DNA of 64,000 nt, taken from positions 62,001 to 126,000 of the forward strand of contig CATQHW010000002.1 of assembly GCA_958296075.1 (NCBI GenBank), written 5' to 3'. This document shows positions 1-7,915 of the stretch, piece after piece. The notes beneath the pieces were generated by a model that worked only from the letters and a program-made list of their open reading frames with translations, did not search any database and was not told the origin of the DNA. Made by a program: the position numbers and the translations under genes. Numbering within the stretch: position 1 is the first letter of the stretch; every line of letters starts with the position of its first letter. The DNA comes from an uncultured Spirochaetia bacterium. GTDB taxonomy: Bacteria; Spirochaetota; Spirochaetia; SZUA-6; Bin103.

Positions 1-390
1 GAAGCGGTTGGTGTAGAAGACCGACAGCGTGCGGCCCGCCCGTTCGGCGGCGGCCACCACCCGCCGCGCGTCGCTGGCGGTGCGGCCGAGCGGCTTCTCC
101 GCCAGCAGGTGGTGGCCGGCCTCCAGGACCGCCGCGAACAGATCCGGGTTGCGGTCGTTGCGCTCGGCGGCGACCACGAAGTCCAGGTCGCGGCGGGCCA
201 GCAGGTCCGGCAGGCCGGGGGCCGTTTCGACCGGCGTTTCGAGCGCCTCGCCGCGCAGGTCGCCGGCGGCGGACGGGTCCTCGTCCCAGACCACGATGCG
301 GGTCACCTCCGGCAGGCAGTCGAGCGTGCGCAGGTGGCCGGCCGAGTGCGGATGGCGAAGCCCGATCAGGGCGGCGGTCAGCTCGGACAT
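1..390 (-). CDS. Gfo/Idh/MocA-family NAD(P)-dependent oxidoreductase, N-terminal part (runs off the window)
   Basis: The 130 codons in the window read as the nucleotide-binding half of a Gfo/Idh/MocA oxidoreductase, a family that oxidises or reduces sugars and inositols with NAD(P). The ATG at 390 opens with MSELTAALIGLRHPHSAGHL, a short beta strand and glycine-poor Rossmann turn. About residue 105 comes AEKPLGRTASDA, the EKP motif diagnostic of the family, followed by VFYTNRF. The C-terminal sugar-binding domain lies beyond position 1. The start sits 4 bp after the stop of the arylsulfotransferase-like gene at 395, so the two are probably one transcript. The substrate cannot be predicted. 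The family call is firm. Confidence 0.85.
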   Translation of the reverse strand, partial: MSELTAALIGLRHPHSAGHLRTLDCLPEVTRIVVWDEDPSAAGDLRGEALETPVETAPGLPDLLARRDLDFVVAAERNDRNPDLFAAVLEAGHHLLAEKPLGRTASDARRVVAAAERAGRTLSVFYTNRF

Positions 391-394
391 GGCC

Positions 395-1870
395 CTATTC
401 TACCGGTCGTTCGCCCATGATCGAGGCGGCGGGATAGGCGCGGTAGCTGTTGCGGATCGTCGGGCTGCGCAGCGCCGCCTGCCAGACGGCGGCCCCGCCG
501 GCGTCCGCCTCCACGATCACGCGCTGCGGGTCGCTGTCGTTGGTCTCGAAGTTGATCAGGGTGTTGCCGGACGGCAGCCGGTAGGCGCTCGACCGGGACG
601 GAGAAAAGAGGTCCGGCCGGTGGCGGTACTCCCAAACCTTCACCGCCGTCAAATCGTAGGTGTTGAGCGCCAGCTCCAGGGCGCGCGAATACTCTCCGCC
701 CTCCTCCTCCGGCCGGCCGCGGCCGTTGTCGAAGAGCAGGATGTTGCCGTTCGGCAGCTCGCTGACCGTGTGCTGGAAGTAGAACCGGTCGGCCGGATCC
801 GGGAACTCGTAGCTCGACTCCGGCCCGCCCAGCCGCCACTCGATACTCCGGAAGTCGGGCGCGATGGAGACGATCTCGTTGCGGTTGGCGAGCGACAGGA
901 GCACGTTGCCGCGCACGCCGAGCGCCAGCGAGTTGGCGTTGAGCCAGTTCTTCGGGTCGCCGGACCAGCGGCCCCGGACCGCCAGCGACAGGTGGTCGCG
1001 CGCGTCCCACAGCTCCCGGGTGGCGTGCGTCTCCTGGTCCCAGAGGCGCAGCGAGTCGACCAGCACGCGGGTCTCCGCATCGCCGCCGCGCTCGGTGTCG
1101 TCGATGGTGACGATCTCGTGGGCGATGTAGAGGACCTGCCGCTCGGGCAGGATCACAAGGTCGTGGTGCGCGTACTTGTCGATGTCGTTGTTGACCAGGC
1201 GCGTCACGTCCCGGCCGGTGGGATCGATCTCGCGCAGGCAGCAGTTGACGAAGCGGCCGGTGGGGCCGCCCTCCCAATAGACCAGGTTGTGGTCGGGTTT
1301 CTGGCGCACCGCCCGCAGCGGCGTGGGCGGGTCGGCCACGACCGGCTCGTTGCGGTGGTACCAGACGATGCGGCCGAAGCGATCCAGGAACAGGAAGTAG
1401 CTGTCGGGATTGTCCTGCAGGTCGAGCAGCACCAGCTCCGCGGTCGATTCGCCGGCGGCGTCGATCTGCAGGCGGGCCAGCGCCGGCGGCAGCGCGCGCG
1501 TGCGGAACGCGCCCTGCGCGGCAGCGCCGGCGGCGCCGTCCCCGGCGACCGGCACCACGGCGTAGCGATAGGCGGTCTGCGGGTGCAGGCGCACCAGCGG
1601 CACGCGGTGGGTCCGGGCCGCCGCCGGCGTGGTCGCGGAACGGAGCGCGCCGGCCGGCCCCCGGTACTCGACGTACACGCGGCCCGGCGAGTCGAGTTGC
1701 ACGTCGATCTCTGCTATAAGGCTGTTGTCCCGATGGATGGCCGCGGTCGCCGAGACCACGCGCGGCGGGCCGGCGGTCGGCTCGCCGGCGGCGGCGGGCG
1801 CGAACAGGGCAAGGGCGAGCAGGGCGAGCGCGGTGATGACGGCGGCCGGCGCGGAGGTTGAAGAAGCCAT
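395..1870 (-). CDS. Arylsulfotransferase (ASST)-like secreted beta-propeller protein
   Basis: This 491-residue protein resembles the arylsulfotransferase/ASST family, periplasmic propellers that move sulfate between phenolic compounds by way of a histidine. I start at the ATG at 1870 because it gives a clean signal peptide (MASSTSAPAA, then an Ala/Leu-rich core ending near AAAG). Longer reading upstream is antisense to the aldolase gene. An Ig/fibronectin-like segment follows (about residues 30-130), then propeller repeats. The stretch HHDLVILPERQVLYIAHE carries the histidine-rich blade typical of ASST, and FVNCCLREID and NILLFDNGRGR are similar to the paralogue at 8851-10536. It probably heads an operon with the oxidoreductase. 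Substrate and true sulfotransferase activity are unproven; a purely structural role is possible. Confidence 0.75.
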   Translation of the reverse strand: MASSTSAPAAVITALALLALALFAPAAAGEPTAGPPRVVSATAAIHRDNSLIAEIDVQLDSPGRVYVEYRGPAGALRSATTPAAARTHRVPLVRLHPQTAYRYAVVPVAGDGAAGAAAQGAFRTRALPPALARLQIDAAGESTAELVLLDLQDNPDSYFLFLDRFGRIVWYHRNEPVVADPPTPLRAVRQKPDHNLVYWEGGPTGRFVNCCLREIDPTGRDVTRLVNNDIDKYAHHDLVILPERQVLYIAHEIVTIDDTERGGDAETRVLVDSLRLWDQETHATRELWDARDHLSLAVRGRWSGDPKNWLNANSLALGVRGNVLLSLANRNEIVSIAPDFRSIEWRLGGPESSYEFPDPADRFYFQHTVSELPNGNILLFDNGRGRPEEEGGEYSRALELALNTYDLTAVKVWEYRHRPDLFSPSRSSAYRLPSGNTLINFETNDSDPQRVIVEADAGGAAVWQAALRSPTIRNSYRAYPAASIMGERPVE

Positions 1871-2603
1871 GATCGAGAACCGCATCCTATGGCGCAAGGC
1901 GCGCGGCGAAAAGGCGTTGGGCGTGTCGATGAACGAGCCCTCGGAGGAGGTGGTCGAGCTGGCCGGCCGCATGGGACTCGACTTCGTCAACCTGGACGGC
2001 CAGCACGCTCCGGTGACGCCGCTGCAGGTCGGCACCGTCTGCCGCATCGCCGAGGGGTTCGGCATGACCACCACGATGCGCGTCCCGGACGGAGCGGAGT
2101 CGACGATCCTGTCCTACCTGGACCGCGGCGTGCAGCTCATCGTGGTGCCGAATCTGCAGACCCGCGCGGAGGCGGAGGCGCTGGTCAAATACACCTTCTT
2201 CGCGCCGCTGGGGTTGCGCAGTTCGACCAGCCACCCGATGGTGCTGCGCCAGGACGGCCCGAATAGGACCGCGTTGTTCGAGGCAGCCAACCGCAACACG
2301 CTGGTCGTCCCGCAGATCGAGAGCGTCACCGCGGTCGAGAACCTCGACGACATCCTGCAGGTGGAAGGCATCGACTTCTTCGGCGGCGGCCCGGAGGACA
2401 TGGCGCAGTCGATCGGCATTCCCGGCGGCCACGCCGACCCGCGGGTGGCCGAGCAGTTCGCGCGCGCGGAGGCGAAGGTCAAGGCGGCCGGCAAGTATCT
2501 GCTCGCCGACCACACCGAAACCGTGCAGGTATTCGGCGCCGTCAAGGGAGCGCTCGATGAGGCCCTGGCCGCGCTGGGGCGGACGTCGGCGCTCGCTTGG
2601 TAG
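1869..2603 (+). CDS. HpcH/HpaI aldolase/citrate lyase-family protein
   Basis: The 244-residue product matches the HpcH/HpaI family of metal-dependent class II aldolases, which cleave 2-keto-3-deoxy acids to pyruvate plus an aldehyde. Visible landmarks are MGLDFVNLDGQHAP (the family D-x-E/Q-H region), MTTTMRVP, the GVQLIVVPNLQTRAEAEALV barrel strand, VVPQIESVTAVENLDDIL with the metal-ligand glutamate, and GIDFFGGGPEDMAQSIG. The ATG at 1869 is chosen because GGAGG lies 11 nt upstream (1853-1857) and the homologous region begins there. It overlaps the divergent arylsulfotransferase start. It lies 12 bp before the ATPase of a PotABCD-like importer and is probably cotranscribed with it. In many relatives the usual D-x-E-H glutamate is present; here it reads Q, so substrate choice is uncertain. 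Confidence 0.85.
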   Translation: MIENRILWRKARGEKALGVSMNEPSEEVVELAGRMGLDFVNLDGQHAPVTPLQVGTVCRIAEGFGMTTTMRVPDGAESTILSYLDRGVQLIVVPNLQTRAEAEALVKYTFFAPLGLRSSTSHPMVLRQDGPNRTALFEAANRNTLVVPQIESVTAVENLDDILQVEGIDFFGGGPEDMAQSIGIPGGHADPRVAEQFARAEAKVKAAGKYLLADHTETVQVFGAVKGALDEALAALGRTSALAW

Positions 2604-2615
2604 CCGCAGCCGGCC

Positions 2616-3788
2616 ATGGCGACCGGCGCATCCGGCGGTTCGCCGAGCGGCGGCGCCGCGCGGCCGGACCGGTCCGCGGCGGCGCAGGCCACGGTTCCGT
2701 ACGTCGAGTTCGAGTCGATCGGCAAGAGTTACGACGGCCGTACGCTGGTGGTCAGGGACCTCGATCTGAGCATCCGCGAAGGGGAGTTCCTGACGTTGCT
2801 CGGGCCGTCCGGTTCCGGCAAGACTACCTGCCTGATGATGCTGGCCGGCTTCGAGTCGCCGTCGTCCGGCACCATCCGCATCGCCGGGCGATCGGTGCAC
2901 GACCTGCCGCCCCGGCAGCGCAACATCGGCGTCGTCTTCCAGAACTACGCGCTGTTCCCGCACCTGACGGTAGGACAGAACCTCTCCTTTCCCCTCGAAG
3001 TACGCCGGCTCGATCGCGCGCAACGCCGGGAGCGCGTGCAGCGGGCGCTGCGGCTGGTTCGGCTGGAGGGATTTGAGGATCGGCGTCCCGGCGAGCTCTC
3101 CGGAGGCCAGCAGCAGCGCGTCGCCATCGGCCGCGCGCTGGTCTTCGAGCCGAGCCTGGTACTGATGGACGAGCCGCTGGGCGCGCTGGACCGCAGCCTG
3201 CGCGAGGAGATGCAGTACGAGATCCGCCGCATCCAGCGGTCGCTCGGCGTCACCGTCGTCTACGTCACGCACGACCAGCAGGAAGCGATGGTGATGTCGG
3301 ACCGCATCGCCGTCTTCAACCGCGGGCGCATCGAGCAGGTGGCGCCGCCGGAGATCCTCTACGAGGAGCCCGAGCGGCCGTTCGTGGCGCGCTTCATCGG
3401 CGGCAACAACCTGCTGCGCGGGCGGGTGACCCAGGTCGACGGCGACTATTGTCTGGTCGACGTGAGCGGCTGGATGATCGCCGCCTACCGCGTGACGGCG
3501 TGCGCGGTGGGTGAGGAAGTGATCGTCGCCATCCGCCCGGAACGGGTCGGCCTCGCTTCCCGCCCTGGCAAGTACAGCAATCAGTTCGAGGCGCGGGTGG
3601 AGTCGATCGCCTTTCTGGGCGATCATCTGATCGTGCGCGCGCAGGCTGGCGGGCGCACCGACTTCGCCGTCAAGATACCGAACGTCACCGGTCACGGGGC
3701 GATGCTGGAGGGCGATACGATCACGATAGGATGGACGGCAGCCGATTGCCGGGCTTTGGCCGTCGACGACGAGGAGGGAGGATGGTGA
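2616..3788 (+). CDS. ABC importer ATP-binding protein, PotA-like (polyamine/opine/2-aminoethylphosphonate class)
   Basis: This 390-residue ATPase would power an importer for small cationic or organic solutes. Walker A GPSGSGKTT is at residues 63-71, the Q-loop FQNYALFPHLTVGQN at about 108, signature LSGGQ at 161-165, Walker B LVLMDEP at 181-187 and the switch histidine in YVTHDQQEAMVMSDR. A C-terminal TOBE-type domain (from about residue 285) is typical of PotA/CysA/MalK-type subunits. The first 28 residues are a low-complexity extension, so a later start is possible, though no better-placed ATG is evident. It overlaps the binding-protein gene by 7 bp, which implies translational coupling. 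Confidence 0.92.
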   Translation: MATGASGGSPSGGAARPDRSAAAQATVPYVEFESIGKSYDGRTLVVRDLDLSIREGEFLTLLGPSGSGKTTCLMMLAGFESPSSGTIRIAGRSVHDLPPRQRNIGVVFQNYALFPHLTVGQNLSFPLEVRRLDRAQRRERVQRALRLVRLEGFEDRRPGELSGGQQQRVAIGRALVFEPSLVLMDEPLGALDRSLREEMQYEIRRIQRSLGVTVVYVTHDQQEAMVMSDRIAVFNRGRIEQVAPPEILYEEPERPFVARFIGGNNLLRGRVTQVDGDYCLVDVSGWMIAAYRVTACAVGEEVIVAIRPERVGLASRPGKYSNQFEARVESIAFLGDHLIVRAQAGGRTDFAVKIPNVTGHGAMLEGDTITIGWTAADCRALAVDDEEGGW

Positions 3789-4864
3789 GAACCGGGGTTA
3801 TCCTGACGGCCGCGCTGGTCGCGCTGGCGGGCAGCTTCTCCGCCGTTGCGCAGGAGCTGACCATGGTTTCCTGGGGTGGGGCGTACGCTCGCGCGACGGA
3901 ACAGGCGGTGCTGGAGCCGTTCAGCGCCGAGACCGGCATCACGATACGCAGGGACGATTACAACGGCGGCCTTGCCGAGATACGCGCCCAGGTCGAGACC
4001 GGCAACGTGCACTGGGACGTCGTCGATCTGGAATCGGCGGACGCCGTGCGCGGCTGCGACGAAGGCCTGCTCGAGGCGGTCACGGCGGATGAGGTATTCC
4101 CCGGACCGGACCCGCAGGCGGCGGCGCGGGACTTTCTGCCGGGCACGCTGTCCGAATGCGGCGTCGGGTTCATCTTTTCAGCCACCATATACGCGTACCG
4201 TACCGATCACTTCTCGGACGCGAAGCCGTCGACCATGGCCGACTTCTTCGACCTGGACCGGTTTCCCGGCCGCCGCGGCATGCGGCGTACGCCGCACGGC
4301 AACGTGGAGTTCGCGCTGGTAGCCGACGGCGTGCCGGTTGACGAGGTGTACGAGGTCCTGAGTACGCCGGCGGGAGTGGAGCGGGCGTTTCGCAAGCTGG
4401 ATTCGATCAAGGAGCACGTCGTGTGGTGGGAGGCCGGCGCGCAGCCGCCGCAGATGCTCGCCGACGGCGAGGTGGCGATGAGCACCGCCTACAACGGCCG
4501 CATCTTCAATGCCCAGGTGGTCGAGGGTCAGCCGTTCGCGATCGTCTGGGACGGTCAGGTGCTGGACCACACGCAGCTTGCCGTCGTGGCCGGGGCGCCC
4601 AACCTGGAGCCGGCGCTCCGGTTTCTTGCGTACTCGGCGCAGCCCGCGTCGATGGCCGCCATGAGCGAATACATCTCCTACAGCCCGGCGCGGCAGTCGG
4701 CGCTGTCCCTGGTGACCACCCACCGCGAGACCGGCGTGGAGATGGCGCCGCACATGCCGGTCACCCCGGACCGTCTGAACCGGTCGGTGTTCAACGACTG
4801 GGCATGGTGGGCCGACTACGGAGATGAGATAGCGGACCGTTTCGGAGCGTGGCTGGCACGCTGA
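3782..4864 (+). CDS. Extracellular substrate-binding protein, PotD/family 1-like
   Basis: The 360-residue protein is the solute receptor for the adjacent PotABC-like importer. The ATG at 3782 gives a signal peptide (MVRTGVILTAALVALAGSF, cleavage near VAQ) followed by the mature start ELTMVSWGGAYARATEQAVLEPF, the hallmark of PotD/spermidine-putrescine and related iron or opine receptors. Later landmarks are WDVVDLESADAVRGCDEGLLE and GVGFIFSATIYAYRTDHF. The start overlaps the ATPase stop by 7 bp and its end overlaps the permease start by 16 bp, so all four genes are coupled. Polyamine uptake is the default guess. The ligand pocket cannot be confirmed by reading. Confidence 0.9.
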   Translation: MVRTGVILTAALVALAGSFSAVAQELTMVSWGGAYARATEQAVLEPFSAETGITIRRDDYNGGLAEIRAQVETGNVHWDVVDLESADAVRGCDEGLLEAVTADEVFPGPDPQAAARDFLPGTLSECGVGFIFSATIYAYRTDHFSDAKPSTMADFFDLDRFPGRRGMRRTPHGNVEFALVADGVPVDEVYEVLSTPAGVERAFRKLDSIKEHVVWWEAGAQPPQMLADGEVAMSTAYNGRIFNAQVVEGQPFAIVWDGQVLDHTQLAVVAGAPNLEPALRFLAYSAQPASMAAMSEYISYSPARQSALSLVTTHRETGVEMAPHMPVTPDRLNRSVFNDWAWWADYGDEIADRFGAWLAR

Positions 4865-6060
4865 GCGGTCGCGGGCCGCGCGGCGCCGGGGTCCGCGCCG
4901 CGGCTCTGGTGGCGCCGCTGGCGGCGTTCATCGGGGTGGCGTTTCTGACGCCGCTGGTGACCATGCTGGTGCGCAGCGTCCACGATCCGGTGGTCGCCGC
5001 CGCGCTGCCTGACACGCTCGCGCTGCTGCGCGGCTGGGACGGCCGCGGCGCCCCGCCGGAGGCGACGTTCGCGGCGGCCACCCGCGAGCTGCTGGCCGCG
5101 CGCGAGGAGCGCACGCTCGGACAGATCGCGACCCGCGTCAACCGCGTGGAGGCGGGGCTGCGCAGCGTCATTACGCGCAGCATGCGCCGGCTGCAGGGCG
5201 TGGAGACCGATGCCTGGGCCGCGGCGATGGTGGAAGCGGACGCCGCCTGGGGAGAACCCCGCACGTGGCGGGCGCTCAAGCGCGCCGGCGAACGGTGGAC
5301 GGTGCGCCACTACCTGAACGCCGTGGATCGGGAGCGCGGAGCGGACGGCCGGGTCGTGCGCCGGCCGCCCGAGCAGCGCATCTATCTGCATCTGTTCGGC
5401 CGGACCTTGCTGGTCAGCCTGGCGGTCGCGGCGCTCTGCCTGCTGCTCGGCTATCCGCTCGCCTATCTGATCGCGCATGCGCCGCCGCGCCGCGCCGCGC
5501 TGCTGCTGGTCGGCGTCCTGTTGCCGTTCTGGACGTCGCTGCTGGTGCGGACGACCTCGTGGATCGTGCTGCTGCAGTCGCAGGGGGTGATCAATGACCT
5601 GCTGGTGGCGCTGGGAGTGATCGGCGACGGGCAGCGCCTTGCCATGGTCTACAACATGACCGGTACCCTGGTGGCGATGACCCACGTGCTGATGCCGTTC
5701 ATGGTGTTGTCGCTCTACTCGGTGATGCGCACCATCCGACCGCTCTATCTGCGCGCCGCCGCCTCGCTGGGAGCGGGGCCGATACAGGCGTTCTGGCGCG
5801 TCTACTGGCCGCAGTCCCTGCCGGGCGTGGGAGCCGGGTCGCTGCTGGTCTTCATCGTCGCGCTGGGCTACTACATCACGCCGGCGCTGGTGGGCGGCCG
5901 CAGCGGCCAGCTCATCTCCAACCTGATCGCCTACCACATGCAGGAGTCGCTCAACTGGGGGCTGGCGTCGGCGCTCGGCGGCGTGCTGTTGACCGGCGTG
6001 CTCGCCCTCTACGTGATCTACGATCGCGTGGTCGGCATCAACCGCCTGCGGCTCGGCTGA
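4849..6060 (+). CDS. ABC importer permease, PotB-like, with large periplasmic insert
   Basis: The 403-residue membrane protein starts at a GTG (4849) inside the 3' end of the binding-protein gene. A first membrane segment (AAALVAPLAAFIGVAFLTPLV) is followed by about 140 soluble residues (roughly 40-180), then five further hydrophobic segments. The cytoplasmic coupling loop reads RAAASLGAGPIQAFWRVYWPQSLPG, the EAA motif of binding-protein-dependent permeases. Canonical PotB is nearer 280 residues. The enlarged first periplasmic loop is seen in a subset of these permeases and may contact the receptor. It pairs with the PotC-like gene 2 bp downstream. Confidence 0.88.
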   Translation: MAGTLSGRGPRGAGVRAAALVAPLAAFIGVAFLTPLVTMLVRSVHDPVVAAALPDTLALLRGWDGRGAPPEATFAAATRELLAAREERTLGQIATRVNRVEAGLRSVITRSMRRLQGVETDAWAAAMVEADAAWGEPRTWRALKRAGERWTVRHYLNAVDRERGADGRVVRRPPEQRIYLHLFGRTLLVSLAVAALCLLLGYPLAYLIAHAPPRRAALLLVGVLLPFWTSLLVRTTSWIVLLQSQGVINDLLVALGVIGDGQRLAMVYNMTGTLVAMTHVLMPFMVLSLYSVMRTIRPLYLRAAASLGAGPIQAFWRVYWPQSLPGVGAGSLLVFIVALGYYITPALVGGRSGQLISNLIAYHMQESLNWGLASALGGVLLTGVLALYVIYDRVVGINRLRLG

Positions 6061-6062
6061 CC

Positions 6063-6908
6063 ATGCGGTCCGCGGCGCCGGCCCGGAGCTTCGCGGAACA
6101 GGCCGGCCGGCTCCTCTTGCTGGCGGTCTGCGCGGCGGTCCTGCTCTTCCTGATCGCGCCGCTGCTGGTGGTGGTCCCGCTCAGCTTCAACGCCGAGCCG
6201 TACTTCACCTTCACGGAGGGTATGCTCCGGCTCGACGCGGACGCCTACTCGCTGCGCTGGTACCGGGGCGTCGCCGGCGACCAGGAGTGGCGGCGCGCGC
6301 TGGTCAACAGCCTGATCATCGGCGCCGCGGCGACGGCGCTGGCGACCGCGCTCGGCACGCTGGCCGCGCTCGGCTTGGCGAATCCGGCGATGCCGTGGCG
6401 CACGCCGATCATGGGCATGCTGCTCTCGCCGATCGTCACGCCGCTGATCATCTCGGCGGTCGGCATGTTCTTCTTCTACTCGGAGGTCGGTCTGGCGCAG
6501 AGCCACCTGGGGCTGATCCTGGCCCACACCACGCTCGGCGCTCCGTTCGTGGTGATTACGGTCACCGCCACGCTGTCCGGCTTCGATCGGAACCTGACGC
6601 GCGCCGCCGCCAGTCTGGGCGCCGGGCCGCTGACCAGCTTCCGGCGCGTGCAGCTCCCGTTGATCACGCCGGGGGTCGTCTCCGGGGCGCTGTTCGCCTT
6701 CGCGACCTCGTTCGACGAGGTGGTGACGGTGCTGTTCATCGGCGGGCTGGAGCAGCGCACGATCCCGCGGCAGATGTGGTCCGGTATCCGCGAGGAGATC
6801 AGCCCGGCGATCCTGGCGGTGGCGACCTTCCTGCTGGTGTTCGCGTTGCTCTTCATGGCCACCGTCGAATGGCTGCGGCAGCGCGGCGCCGGCCGCCCGG
6901 CGTCATGA
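6063..6908 (+). CDS. ABC importer permease, PotC-like
   Basis: A 281-residue inner-membrane permease, last gene of the aldolase-PotABCD-like operon. It has six hydrophobic segments, beginning LLLLAVCAAVLLFLIAPLLV, and the EAA coupling loop RAAASLGAGPLTSFRRVQLPLITPG at about residue 180. The conserved SFDEVVTVLFIGG segment follows, which is characteristic of PotC/YdcV-type subunits. Its ATG is 2 bp after the stop of the PotB-like gene. The operon ends here: a convergent minus-strand gene stops at 6936, only 28 bp away, and no clear terminator hairpin separates them. Confidence 0.9.
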   Translation: MRSAAPARSFAEQAGRLLLLAVCAAVLLFLIAPLLVVVPLSFNAEPYFTFTEGMLRLDADAYSLRWYRGVAGDQEWRRALVNSLIIGAAATALATALGTLAALGLANPAMPWRTPIMGMLLSPIVTPLIISAVGMFFFYSEVGLAQSHLGLILAHTTLGAPFVVITVTATLSGFDRNLTRAAASLGAGPLTSFRRVQLPLITPGVVSGALFAFATSFDEVVTVLFIGGLEQRTIPRQMWSGIREEISPAILAVATFLLVFALLFMATVEWLRQRGAGRPAS

Positions 6909-6935
6909 CGAACCGGAAGGCCGGCAGAAGCGCAC

Positions 6936-7406
6936 TCAGGCGGATTCGGACGATTGCGCCGGCGGCTGCGGGTTATAAGTTCCTGTCACACTGCCAGCGA
7001 TCATATCTCCAACAAGCGCCGCCAGTGGAGATTCGCCGTCCGGTAATCCGAGTATCTCGCAGTGCGACGGATCCGCACCATGGCCGCCCCCTTGCGGAAG
7101 TGGCTGGCGCTCGAAGCGTAACGAGGCTACTTCATGCGTTTTCTCTTTCGTCCTACCAACGTTCAACTCCGCAAGACGTCCCCGCGGTCTCATCGTTATG
7201 CGCGAAAGACGCCGTACCCGTTCAAGTTGTTCCAACTTGGTCTGGTCTTCAAAGTGCTCGAGCCAATTGACCGATAGACCTTTCTCACCGGGGCGGAGAC
7301 AAAACGCAGATCCATCGACACTGCCATCTTCCCCAACTGAGGTTGGCCTTATGTAACGAACTACGTGATGCTCGTCGGATAATTCCCTGTCGGCCATCGA
7401 AGTCAT
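6936..7406 (-). CDS. Hypothetical protein, third gene of the TIGR04255 cassette
   Basis: This 156-residue protein has no function I can name. The ATG at 7406 lies in an ATGA overlap with the stop of the preceding gene, which fixes the start (MTSMADRELSDEHHVVRYIR). The N-terminal half contains VVRYIRPTSV and FCLRPGEKGLSVNWLEHFED, which look like a conserved, structured motif that I recall from uncharacterised bacterial proteins. The C-terminal half is Pro/Gly-rich and ends in a probably disordered tail. There is no signal peptide or membrane segment, so it is likely cytosolic. GC content is far below that of neighbouring genes. It is the last of three coupled genes, so its product is probably made together with the other two. 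Confidence 0.7.
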   Translation of the reverse strand: MTSMADRELSDEHHVVRYIRPTSVGEDGSVDGSAFCLRPGEKGLSVNWLEHFEDQTKLEQLERVRRLSRITMRPRGRLAELNVGRTKEKTHEVASLRFERQPLPQGGGHGADPSHCEILGLPDGESPLAALVGDMIAGSVTGTYNPQPPAQSSESA

Positions 7407-7915
7407 TGCAGGAACGATGTCAGTCCCCAATCCCGAATCTGCGCTTTCACACCCTCAAATGTGTCGCGACCTGCCTTCGGTTCGATCTTCATGGAACCAG
7501 CACGCCGTGTCCATATCACATACTCGACACAACGATTCCCAAAGAACTGAAGTCCTATGTGCTTGTTTTCTTCTCCGCGCCAAACGGCACGCAGATTTCC
7601 TCTGTCTGTGACTACAACGTCGGCTTTCCGAGCATATGGGATCGACTTCATGAAATTCCAGAAGTCTTGCTCGGATGTATGGTTAAAAACGATTTCCTCC
7701 TGTTCAGCGTCCCTTTTCAGCATCTCGATACGGACGCGATATGCATCAAAATTGTTTTGTGATTGTGAGCGATTCGATAGCTGTTTCGACCACTCGATCC
7801 AAGTATCGTAGTAGAAGGTTTCCTCATGTTGGCGGTTATCCAGGTCAAAAGCCGTGGTCTTCCGGGTTTTGGCGAACTGGAGCGTCGCGTACTCTGAAAC
7901 GGCAGTAGCACTCAT
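7403..7915 (-). CDS. Hypothetical protein, second gene of the TIGR04255 cassette
   Basis: The 170-residue product is a soluble protein without an assigned function. The ATG at 7915 overlaps the TGA of the TIGR04255 gene (ATGA), and its own TGA overlaps the next ATG in the same way, so all three genes are translationally coupled. It begins MSATAVSEYATLQFAKTRKT. The C-terminal half carries ADVVVTDRGNLRAVWRGEEN followed by VEYVIWTRR and GLTSFLQ at the end, a compact alpha/beta pattern that I recall from unnamed proteins but cannot tie to an enzyme. No catalytic motif is obvious. Base composition is close to 50% GC, unlike the flanks. A role as toxin, antitoxin or adaptor is conceivable but unsupported. 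Confidence 0.72.
   Translation of the reverse strand: MSATAVSEYATLQFAKTRKTTAFDLDNRQHEETFYYDTWIEWSKQLSNRSQSQNNFDAYRVRIEMLKRDAEQEEIVFNHTSEQDFWNFMKSIPYARKADVVVTDRGNLRAVWRGEENKHIGLQFFGNRCVEYVIWTRRAGSMKIEPKAGRDTFEGVKAQIRDWGLTSFLQ

Noticed and set aside
29..1861. 610-residue open frame on the + strand across the arylsulfotransferase-like gene
   Set aside because: It is antisense to a gene with a signal peptide and family motifs, and its text is arginine/glycine-rich without any domain pattern, as expected for shadows in GC-rich DNA.
1887..3695. 602-residue minus-strand frame opposite the aldolase and PotA-like genes
   Set aside because: Low-complexity antisense translation; both + strand genes show clear family motifs.
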